A DNA stretch of 64,000 nucleotides from Bremerella sp. P1 (GTDB lineage: Bacteria > Planctomycetota > Planctomycetia > Pirellulales > Pirellulaceae), in assembly GCF_028748185.1 (NCBI RefSeq), contig NZ_CP118164.1, positions 6,411,814 to 6,475,813 on the forward strand, read 5' to 3'. Under the pieces are notes generated by a model, which saw only the letters and a program-made list of their open reading frames with translations, was not told the DNA's origin and did no database searches. The position numbers were made by a program, and so were the translations under genes. Within the stretch, counting starts at the first letter, position 1. Each line of letters opens with the position of its first letter. This document shows, in pieces, positions 56,643-64,000 of the stretch.

Positions 56643-59141
56643 ATGACGCACTCCCTTCTGCGATCTTGTTTTCTCGTTCTCTCTCTCGTTGTCCTGATCC
56701 CAACTTTGCACGCTCAGGAAGAAGTTGAAGCCGACCTGTTGGTGGTTGGTGGAACCGAATCAGGATGCGCGGCGGCCGTTCAAGCGGCTCGCATGGGTGT
56801 CAAGCGAATCGTACTCGTCAATGATATTGAATGGCTCGGTGGGCAATTTAGCGCCGAGGCACTGGGAGCGATCGATGAGAACCGTGGACACGGATACAAC
56901 GGCAAAGTTCCCATTCCTCGTAGCGGAATTTTTCGAGACGTCATTGATGCCATAGAAACAAAGAACGCCGAACTGTACGGCGGCGTTCGACGACCAGGCA
57001 ACACGCGAGTTATTACGACCAGTCGTCCCGTCGTTTCCGAGCAAGTCTTCCGAGAGCTGCTAGCTCCCTATGAAGCTGCCGGCCAGATTCAACGCTACTC
57101 CAATTACGCGGTTGAATCGGTACTGACGGACAATGCTCGTGTGCATGGCGTTGTCTTCCGATCAACCGATGGAAAACCCAATCTGACTGTAAATGCCAAA
57201 ATGACAATCGACGCCAGTGACTGGGGAGATGTCATTCAGAAGTCTGGGGCAGGGTGGGATGTTGGTATCGACGCCCGCCGCGAATACAACGAACCCAGCG
57301 CTCCCGAATCGGGAGAACCCAAGACAGACGTTAATCCAATCACGTGGTGCCTGATCGTCGAAGAGAATGAAGAGGACAGCTTAATCCCCCAACCTGAAGG
57401 CTACGACGAACGCTACTTTACGGGCCAATGGGGATGGATCGACGAGAAGTTTGCCTACACCACGCGCAGGCTTGTCGATGGTCATGGCTATGACCAAATC
57501 GATCACCCGGATGTCTTGCTCCTCAACACACCCCCGATTGATTACCCGTTGGATGTCTTTACTGCGGATGTCGCCAAGGCTTTGGAACAAACGGAACAGG
57601 GAGCATCTCAAAAACCATTGGCAGCCATGACGCCAGCTCAGCGGTCGATCGTTTTCGCGGATGCTCAGAATCACTCGCTCAAGTTCCTCTACTACCTGCA
57701 GCAAAAGTTTCCCAAGTTTCGGAAGATGGGGCTCAGCCCTGAATTCGGCACGGCGAATCATTTGCCGCCGAAACCGTACATCCGCGAGAGTATCCGACTT
57801 AGGGCCGAGCATGTCATCACGGAACAAGAAGTCCTGGGCTTCGAAGCACGGTCGAACTATGCCACGACCATGTTTCCTGATGCAGTCTTTTCGTGGCAGT
57901 TCGAGCTCGACTTTCATCCGACCAAGCGATCGTGGCGTACCGATCAGCTCGATAAGGGGCCTTGGGAGGCAAGCTTTCGTGGCAATCGTCGCTTTGGCCG
58001 TGAAGGTACCGGCCGGGCAGTCTTTCCCTTGCGAGCTTTAGTTCCTACAGGCATGGATGGCTTGCTGGGGGCTCAAAAGAATCTGGGCTACACCAGCATT
58101 GTCAGTTCTTCCTGTCGCTTGCACGATCAATCGATTCATGCTGGTCAGGCCAGTGGAGCAGTCGCCGCGGTTTCCATTCGGAATGACATTAGTCCTTCCC
58201 AGCTTCATAAACAACGAAAGCATCTCGCCGAGATCTGGGATGGTTTGCTCGACGCCGAAGACGGAGCCCCACTAGCCATCTGGCCTTTTGCCGATGTCGA
58301 CCCGTTTGAGCCTGGGTTTGCGGCGATTCAACAACTGGCCCTACGACGAGTCCTAGAGCTGGGAGCCTCGGACACTTCATTCGAAGCTAACAAGCCCACC
58401 ACGGATAGCTGGTACGCACAGATCTTGTCCAATGCCACCCGGCAAGGTTACGACGTCGCGGCTTTGAACGACATGTCGATTCCACCAACTCGTCGCGAGG
58501 CGGCCCAACAAATCTGGACGGTTCTGGCAAAGCAAACGACACCCAATTGGAAGCGACTCGATCCCACCGATGCCGATGCGGACGGATTGCCAGACGAGAA
58601 AGACCCTCTGCCATACACGCCAGGCAGCAAGTCCTGGAAGCCAGACCCGACTCGCGATGGCATTCCGGATCGTGCAGCACCATTCGGTGCCGGCGCGATC
58701 GCGATCAACTTTACCGCGGGTAGCAGTCCTGATGTCCCTGGTTTTCAGAAAGATGTGGGCAAGCCGTTTCAAACTAAGACTGGTTACGGATGGGCGCAAG
58801 ATCTATCAAAAAACATCCGTGATCGCGGAGCCCATGACAAACCGCTGGCCAGCGCATTTGTCTTTACACGGAGGGAAGATGTGTGGGAATACACTTTGCC
58901 AGCAGGCCAGTACCGCGTTACGGTCTGCCTCGGAGACGCGGGGCATGAACAGGTTGGCCAGAACCTTCAGGTCGAGGGAAAAGTGATCGCCGAGCATCTA
59001 GACACGCAATCCGGAAGTTTTGCTGAGCTTGTCACCGATGTCACGATTGAAGACGGGCGATTAACCCTGACGTTGGGAACGCCTAAAGGCGGGAGCAATA
59101 CGTGCATCAATTGGCTGATAGTTGAACCCATCACGCAGTAG
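56643..59141 (+). CDS. Exported FAD-dependent oxidoreductase
   Basis: 832 residues from the ATG at 56643 with a signal peptide (FLVLSLVVLIPTLHA). The FAD motif (LLVVGGTESGCAAAVQAARMG) and WLGGQFSAEALGAID place it in the FAD_oxidored family common in planctomycete and Bacteroidetes polysaccharide regions. Near residue 640 is a calcium-loop stretch (DPTDADADGLPDEKDPLP) like a thrombospondin type 3 unit. The C-terminal ~140 residues look like a malectin-like sugar-binding beta domain. It is 122 bases from the kinase gene and may be separate from that operon. Confidence 0.83.
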   Translation: MTHSLLRSCFLVLSLVVLIPTLHAQEEVEADLLVVGGTESGCAAAVQAARMGVKRIVLVNDIEWLGGQFSAEALGAIDENRGHGYNGKVPIPRSGIFRDVIDAIETKNAELYGGVRRPGNTRVITTSRPVVSEQVFRELLAPYEAAGQIQRYSNYAVESVLTDNARVHGVVFRSTDGKPNLTVNAKMTIDASDWGDVIQKSGAGWDVGIDARREYNEPSAPESGEPKTDVNPITWCLIVEENEEDSLIPQPEGYDERYFTGQWGWIDEKFAYTTRRLVDGHGYDQIDHPDVLLLNTPPIDYPLDVFTADVAKALEQTEQGASQKPLAAMTPAQRSIVFADAQNHSLKFLYYLQQKFPKFRKMGLSPEFGTANHLPPKPYIRESIRLRAEHVITEQEVLGFEARSNYATTMFPDAVFSWQFELDFHPTKRSWRTDQLDKGPWEASFRGNRRFGREGTGRAVFPLRALVPTGMDGLLGAQKNLGYTSIVSSSCRLHDQSIHAGQASGAVAAVSIRNDISPSQLHKQRKHLAEIWDGLLDAEDGAPLAIWPFADVDPFEPGFAAIQQLALRRVLELGASDTSFEANKPTTDSWYAQILSNATRQGYDVAALNDMSIPPTRREAAQQIWTVLAKQTTPNWKRLDPTDADADGLPDEKDPLPYTPGSKSWKPDPTRDGIPDRAAPFGAGAIAINFTAGSSPDVPGFQKDVGKPFQTKTGYGWAQDLSKNIRDRGAHDKPLASAFVFTRREDVWEYTLPAGQYRVTVCLGDAGHEQVGQNLQVEGKVIAEHLDTQSGSFAELVTDVTIEDGRLTLTLGTPKGGSNTCINWLIVEPITQ

Positions 59142-59169
59142 CCTGCGTCCGCCCGGCATCCGTTCGTTA

Positions 59170-60639
59170 CTACGCCAGGATGGGTTTGATCAAGTGTCCA
59201 TGAACATCGGTCAGTCGGAAATCACGTCCTTGGAACCGATAGGTGAACCGTTCGTGATCAATGCCTAGCAGATGTAGGATGGTCGCCTGCAAATCATGGA
59301 CATGCACAGGATCAACGACGGCATTGTGTCCAAACTCATCGGACTCGCCGTGAGAAAACCCTGGCTTAATGCCCCCACCAGCCATCCACAACGAGAACGC
59401 ATACGGATGATGGTCACGACCCCAAGTTTTCGTTTCGGATATCGCGCCTTGCAGGAATGGGGTCCGGCCAAATTCACCGCCCCAGATGATCAGCGTATCG
59501 TCTAGCAACCCGCGTTGTTGGAGGTCTTTGACGAGCGCCGCGCTGGGGGCATCGGTATCGGTAGACTGAATTTTCAATTGCGTGTTGAGATTTCGGTGTT
59601 GATCCCAGCCTGCGTGCATTAACTGAATGAAGCGGACACCACGCTCGGCGAGTCTTCGCGCCATCAGGCAGTTGTACGCATACGATCCTTTCCGCTCCAC
59701 ATCAGGGCCATACATATCGAGGATATGTTGCGGCTCTTTCGAGAAATCGGTCAGTTCGGGAACCGATGCCTGCATCTTGTAGGCCATTTCGTACTGCGCG
59801 ACGCGCGTGGCAATCTCAGGATCGCCAGTTTTCTCCGCGGCAAGCCCGTTCAATTGAGCCAAATCATCTAACAAGCCACGGCGCATTTCCCGGCTGATGC
59901 CTGTTGGATTCGAGAGGTACAGTACCGGGTCGCCGGAACCACGGAATTTGACGCCTTGATATTTACTGGGAAGAAATCCGCTTCCCCAGTAAAAGTCGTA
60001 GAAAATCTGCCCACACGACGCTTCCTTGTCGCGGCTGGTCATTACCACGAACGCCGGTAATTCCTGAGTCTCGGAGCCAAGACCATAGGTCAGCCAAGCC
60101 CCCATACTTGGACGCCCGGCCATCTCGGCCCCTGTGAGAAAGAACGTAATCGCCGGTGCATGATTGACCTGGGTCGTATGCATCGATTTGACAAAGCATA
60201 ACTGGTCGACAATCTCTGCCGTACGCGGCAAGAAGTCTTCCGCGATCCACGTCCCACTTTGGCCACGCTGGGCGAACTTGGTGATCGGAGCGAGACAAGG
60301 ACGAGCCGTCTGGCCTCCAGTCATCGTGCTGAATCGCTTGCCTCCCACGACTTCGTCGGGGATCTGCGTCCCATGCATCTCCTGCAACTTCGGCTTGTAG
60401 TCAAACAAGTCGACGTGCGATGGCGCCCCGTTTTGAAACAGATAGATAATCCGTTTTACTTTCGCAGGGAAGTGCGGCAAGGAGAATGATTGACCGCCGG
60501 TGTCGGCCAGTGAGTCGCCACCTAATAGCGACCCCAGCGCAACACTACCCAGGCCGATTCCGGCGCGGCCCAAAAGTTGGCGCCGCGTCATCACGATCGC
60601 ATGGTCTTTCTGAGGACTAGCTATGTCGTGGGTACTCAT
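59170..60639 (-). CDS. DUF1501 protein with Tat signal (second copy)
   Basis: 489 residues. An RR signal (MTRRQLLGRAGIGLGSVALG) occurs at residue 17, giving Tat export. DUF1501 marks: YLFQNGAPSHVDLFDYKP, and IWGGEFGRTPFLQG with GRDHHPYAFSLWMAGGG, the latter a fuller metal-site-like block than in the copy at 11.4 kb. Its start overlaps the DUF1549/DUF1553 stop as ATGA, so translation is coupled and the proteins probably work as a pair. Substrate unknown. Confidence 0.9.
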   Translation of the reverse strand: MSTHDIASPQKDHAIVMTRRQLLGRAGIGLGSVALGSLLGGDSLADTGGQSFSLPHFPAKVKRIIYLFQNGAPSHVDLFDYKPKLQEMHGTQIPDEVVGGKRFSTMTGGQTARPCLAPITKFAQRGQSGTWIAEDFLPRTAEIVDQLCFVKSMHTTQVNHAPAITFFLTGAEMAGRPSMGAWLTYGLGSETQELPAFVVMTSRDKEASCGQIFYDFYWGSGFLPSKYQGVKFRGSGDPVLYLSNPTGISREMRRGLLDDLAQLNGLAAEKTGDPEIATRVAQYEMAYKMQASVPELTDFSKEPQHILDMYGPDVERKGSYAYNCLMARRLAERGVRFIQLMHAGWDQHRNLNTQLKIQSTDTDAPSAALVKDLQQRGLLDDTLIIWGGEFGRTPFLQGAISETKTWGRDHHPYAFSLWMAGGGIKPGFSHGESDEFGHNAVVDPVHVHDLQATILHLLGIDHERFTYRFQGRDFRLTDVHGHLIKPILA

Positions 60640-63600
60640 GGTCGATTGAGGACCTCGTCTAAATTCATAAGAGCATTACAAAGCGCGGTGTAGGCGGCCA
60701 ACTGAACCGCTGGTATCGACTCATCCGGTTTTGATTCACCGATCTTCAGAAGCTGTTGGGCCTTCTCTGGATCACCATTGAATTCCGCTTCGAGCAGTTC
60801 AAGCCGGCGCCGAACGATGCCCAGTTCTTCTTCACTTGGTGGCCGAGACAAAAGATACGCGTAAATTGCTTCGATTCGATCGTCTGGCTGTTCGACGTCC
60901 TGGATGACCCGAGTTGCCAGACCCCGTGCGGCTTCGACGTAGGCAATATCATTAAGTGTTGTCAGCGCGTGGAGTGGCGTGTTCGTGATCGCTGTCTTGA
61001 CGGAGCACGTCTGTCGATTTGCCACATCAAAGAACATGGTTGGCCCTACAATGCGGCGCCAGTACACGTAGAGACTACGACGATAGAGTGCGTCTCCATG
61101 GTCCTGCTTATACGACTTCTTACCAAACGTCGCCTCGGCCCAGATCCCTTCCGGCTGATACGGTTTGACAGAAGGACCGCCCATCTCAAGCGAAGCCAAT
61201 CCACTGACGCTCATCGCCTGATCTCGAATCATCCACGATGGAAGCCGGAAGCGATTCTGCCGAGTCAAAAAGACATTCTGCGGGTCATGCTCTCGCAATT
61301 CCTGCGTTTGGTCAGCGCTTTGACGGTAGGTCGCGCTGGTAACGATCAGGCGATGCATGGCCTTGACGTCCCATCCGCTCGATTGAAATTCAACCGCGAG
61401 CCAATCAAGCAGATCGGGATGCGAAGGGAGCTTTCCTTGCGTACCGAAATCCTCAGGTGTCGTGACCAGACCTTTCCCGAAAAATAATTGCCAATAGCGA
61501 TTCACAATCACACGCGAGGTCAGCGGGTTATTCGAGTCTACCAACCAATTGGCCAGCGTCAGACGATTGCGTTGGGCATCGCCTGGTAATGCCGGGAGCA
61601 CCTCGGGCACACCCGCGGTCACCACGTCTCCGATCGGCTTGTTGTATAGTCCCTTCTCGAGAATCCGAGTTTCACGACCTTTACCGAGCGTATCCATGAC
61701 CATCACTTTGGTCTTATCAAGCGACTCGCGTAGCTTCTTACGATCTGTTTCCGCTTTTTGAATCTGTCGAGCAACTTCTTGATACGTCTGCCCGTTAGCG
61801 CCGTTGCCTGGGTAATATTTGCTACGAAATAGTCGACGCAGCTCGTTCGTTTCTTTTGCCGAACGCGTCTCGGCAGGTTTTCTAAGTACCTGCAAGATCT
61901 CTGGCGCTGGCGACTCCTTGCCGTCGCCATCGCCGACTGAGAGCCGGACGCGGGCAAGCGTATGAGCAATGTGCTTCGACTCGCACCGCAACACGAAGCG
62001 GATTTCCGTACCACCTTCAAACCCGAATGGTTCCTTGGTATTGAAGATAGCCGTATTGCTTTCCTTGCGGCGGAACCCCTCGGTCGCCCAGCCACCCCCG
62101 CCGGTTGTTTCTCCGTCGAAAGCGGCTTCGATTGGATGGCTTACTTGGGAATGATCCGCCTTGCCACTCACGATCTTCAAAGGAACTTCGTTCTCATCTG
62201 GTGCGTTCAAAGGCCGTACAAACACTTCGAACTCGCTGAGCACGGCGTTGCCATTGTCGGCTCGGCCGGTACTGCCGGCCGGCGAGGCAACATCATCCCG
62301 AATTGCTTCCAAACGTATTGCCTTCAGGTTTTGCCGATCCGTTTGGACTACGATCGTGTAGACATCTTGATTAGGGCGAGCACCTTCGGCCCGCAGCGAA
62401 CCATCTTCCAGTTTGACGAGCTTCGATTGACCACTCGTCTTGAAATCAATCAACGTCGGAATGGTCCATGGCTGAATCGCACGTTGCTCTTCTTCCCAGA
62501 TAGCCTGGGCCGAGTCCGCGGCGGTGTCATCATGTAACAGCCCCTGGTCGAGACTGGCGATCTGCTGATCGTATTCGCTCAACTTCGCGCGATTCTCTTC
62601 ACTGATATGGGCGATCGCAGGCGGGACAGCGCCTCCGCGAATTCCGCCTCCTTCCGAAGTCTGATTAAAGAAATCGTACAACGCGAAATACTCGGTATGA
62701 GTAATCGGGTCGAATTTATGCGTGTGGCAGCGACAACATGTGTAGGTCAGGCCAAGCCATACGGTGGCTGTCGTTTCCGTTCGATCGAAGACGTTCTCAA
62801 CGCGGGTCTCCTCCGCAATTCTTCCTCCTTCGCCATTGTGCATATGATTCCGATTAAAGCCGGAAGCGATTATCTGAGCATGCGTGGCATTGGGTCTTTG
62901 GTCTCCGGCCAGTTGATCGATTGTGAACTGGTCGAAAGGCATGTTGTCGTTCATGGCCTTCACCACCCAATCTCTCCATGGCCACATCGTGCGTTCCGGG
63001 TCGCCCTGGTAACCATTGGTATCTGCATAGCGAGCCGCATCAAGCCACGGCCATGCCATTCGTTCGCCGTAGTGCGGCGACGCTAAGAGTCGATCAACCA
63101 ACGTTTCGTACGCATCCGGTGAGTCGTCGTTGACAAATGCCTCAACTTCCTCAGGCGTGGGCGGCAAACCAATAAGATCGAGCGTTACGCGACGGATGAG
63201 TGTTCGCTTGTCGGCCTCTGGCGAAGGTCTCAGCCCTACTTGTTCCAGGCGAGCCAGTATGAACTGATCGATCGGATTGCGAACCCACTGCGACTTCTCA
63301 ACACGTGGAAGTTCCGGTCGTTTCGGCGCGACAAACGCCCAATGTGGCGACCAGGGAGCACCTTGTTCAATCCATGTTTTGATGAGGTCTGCCTCTCGCT
63401 TTGTCAGATGCGGTTTTTTGGCATCTGGCGGAGGCATCTGGAGCGACTCGTCATTGGTCACAACGCGTAAGAGAAGTTCGCTCTCGTCAGGTTTTCCGGG
63501 AACGATCGGGATGCTCCCAGAATCGGCTTCCGCAATAGCACCTTCGCGTACGTCGAGTCGGAATCCGCCGTAGCGTTCCTCTTCGTCCGGACCATGACAT

Positions 63601-63722
63601 TGAAAACAGCGATCCGAAAGAATCGGGCGGATTTGTCGATTGAAATCAATTCGATCTTCAGCCGTCGCTGTCGCGCATAGGAGCGCCACCAGTGGCAAAC
63701 TATATAAGAGGCGATGCCGCAT
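60636..63722 (-). CDS. PSCyt1-DUF1549-DUF1553 exported protein (second copy)
   Basis: 1028 residues from the ATG at 63722 (the open frame reaches 63773). A signal peptide precedes PSCyt1 with a haem-c motif C39FQC42H at residues 39-43, DUF1549 at about 150-370 ([29 protein letters not shown]) and DUF1553 at about 715-1000 ([20 protein letters not shown]). A middle beta region (about 440-600) may bind sugar. Unlike the copy at 12.8-16.5 kb it has no N-terminal LamG. It is translationally coupled to the DUF1501 gene. Confidence 0.9.
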   Translation of the reverse strand: MRHRLLYSLPLVALLCATATAEDRIDFNRQIRPILSDRCFQCHGPDEEERYGGFRLDVREGAIAEADSGSIPIVPGKPDESELLLRVVTNDESLQMPPPDAKKPHLTKREADLIKTWIEQGAPWSPHWAFVAPKRPELPRVEKSQWVRNPIDQFILARLEQVGLRPSPEADKRTLIRRVTLDLIGLPPTPEEVEAFVNDDSPDAYETLVDRLLASPHYGERMAWPWLDAARYADTNGYQGDPERTMWPWRDWVVKAMNDNMPFDQFTIDQLAGDQRPNATHAQIIASGFNRNHMHNGEGGRIAEETRVENVFDRTETTATVWLGLTYTCCRCHTHKFDPITHTEYFALYDFFNQTSEGGGIRGGAVPPAIAHISEENRAKLSEYDQQIASLDQGLLHDDTAADSAQAIWEEEQRAIQPWTIPTLIDFKTSGQSKLVKLEDGSLRAEGARPNQDVYTIVVQTDRQNLKAIRLEAIRDDVASPAGSTGRADNGNAVLSEFEVFVRPLNAPDENEVPLKIVSGKADHSQVSHPIEAAFDGETTGGGGWATEGFRRKESNTAIFNTKEPFGFEGGTEIRFVLRCESKHIAHTLARVRLSVGDGDGKESPAPEILQVLRKPAETRSAKETNELRRLFRSKYYPGNGANGQTYQEVARQIQKAETDRKKLRESLDKTKVMVMDTLGKGRETRILEKGLYNKPIGDVVTAGVPEVLPALPGDAQRNRLTLANWLVDSNNPLTSRVIVNRYWQLFFGKGLVTTPEDFGTQGKLPSHPDLLDWLAVEFQSSGWDVKAMHRLIVTSATYRQSADQTQELREHDPQNVFLTRQNRFRLPSWMIRDQAMSVSGLASLEMGGPSVKPYQPEGIWAEATFGKKSYKQDHGDALYRRSLYVYWRRIVGPTMFFDVANRQTCSVKTAITNTPLHALTTLNDIAYVEAARGLATRVIQDVEQPDDRIEAIYAYLLSRPPSEEELGIVRRRLELLEAEFNGDPEKAQQLLKIGESKPDESIPAVQLAAYTALCNALMNLDEVLNRP

Positions 63723-63902
63723 AACTGAATCGGGCACTTTGAGGTAGGACAAATGAAAGGACACGCTCAGCACACTTGGTATTCAAGCACTTAAGCATAT
63801 CACAACCATATTAGCAGATCAGGCGATCAATGGCCTACAGAAATCTCATTTTTGTTCTGCCCACTTCCTTTCGCTAGCTATCTACGAAGCGATCGTCCCA
63901 GA

Positions 63903-64000
63903 TCAATCGACATCATGAGATGCCTCAGGCAGCATCGACAATGCCCCTATCAAGAAGCAAACGGCACCTTGTAGCGTAAATGCCACCGATAAGGTCATAC
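63903..64000 (-). CDS. C-terminal end of a probable membrane protein, cut by the window
   Basis: An open frame enters from the right edge and ends at a TGA at 63903-63905. The visible residues (MTLSVAFTLQGAVCFLIGAL then SMLPEASHDVD) are a hydrophobic helix followed by a short acidic tail, as at the end of a transporter. An ATG at 63998 falls inside the frame but may be internal. Too short to name. Confidence 0.4.
   Translation of the reverse strand, partial: MTLSVAFTLQGAVCFLIGALSMLPEASHDVD

Noticed and set aside
60756-61487. 243-residue plus-strand open frame
   Set aside because: Antisense to the DUF1553 region of the second PSCyt1 protein; no ribosome-binding site or motif.
1-64000. CRISPR array, tRNA, rRNA, prophage or insertion sequence
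   Set aside because: No repeat-spacer pattern, cloverleaf, rRNA sequence, transposase or phage structural gene was seen by eye; gene content is uniform planctomycete type.

Overview
The window reads as chromosomal DNA of a planctomycete, most likely of the Pirellulales (Rhodopirellula/Blastopirellula/Bremerella type). The evidence is family content: two PSCyt1-DUF1549-DUF1553 proteins each paired with a Tat-exported DUF1501 protein, a DUF1559 pseudopilin-like protein, three Cys-type sulfatases, MJ0042-type zinc-ribbon membrane proteins, a protein with the N-terminal FSLKSLL-type motif, and a XylR-like AraC regulator. I saw no rRNA, tRNA, insertion sequence, prophage or CRISPR array. Most genes are intact and densely packed. 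The left edge cuts a TonB-dependent receptor, and the right edge probably cuts a membrane protein.

Layout. 1-6.1 kb: end of a TonB receptor with a strong terminator, then a minus-strand run (small LRR-like protein, metallophosphoesterase, two zinc-ribbon membrane proteins, a planctomycete-motif membrane protein, an orphan ParA). 6.4-11.4 kb: housekeeping genes nagB, a rhomboid protease, aroB and dprA. 11.4-18.2 kb: first DUF1501/DUF1549-DUF1553 pair and a divergent sulfatase. 18.2-23.8 kb: an XRE-cupin regulator followed by a putative phosphonate operon (PhoD-like phosphoesterase, phosphonoacetaldehyde reductase/HEP dehydrogenase-like Fe-ADH, phosphonoacetaldehyde hydrolase PhnX, DUF5690-like transporter). 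23.9-26.8 kb: a 977-residue polytopic membrane protein. 27-35.4 kb: a peptidoglycan amino-sugar salvage locus (XylR/AraC-type regulator, AnmK, BadF-type sugar kinase, MurQ, sodium symporter, and a fusion of a penicillin-binding-protein-like serine hydrolase to a NamZ/DUF1343 exo-muramidase domain). 35.4-41.8 kb: DUF1559 protein with a lipoprotein, then an array of secretin N-domains without a pore domain coupled to an EF-hand/P-domain protein. 41.9-49.6 kb: SASA esterase, cysteine-synthase-like enzyme, an FG-GAP/VCBS-sulfatase fusion and another sulfatase. 49.6-56.5 kb: a GntR/FCD regulator divergent from a sugar operon (symporter, DHDPS/NAL-family lyase, fucose-isomerase-like protein, FGGY kinase). 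56.6-64 kb: a secreted FAD oxidoreductase and a second DUF1501/DUF1549-DUF1553 pair.

The two most interesting systems are the phosphonate operon and the murein-sugar salvage locus. In the first, reductase/dehydrogenase plus phosphonatase could convert 2-hydroxyethylphosphonate to acetaldehyde and phosphate. The second is tied together by a 15-base motif found 14/15 identical in its two regulatory gaps. In the third candidate, the sugar operon at 50.7-56.5 kb, a 23-bp near-perfect palindrome lies upstream of the first gene, but its substrate cannot be read from sequence. All functions are inferred from motifs and gene order by eye; no database search was run.
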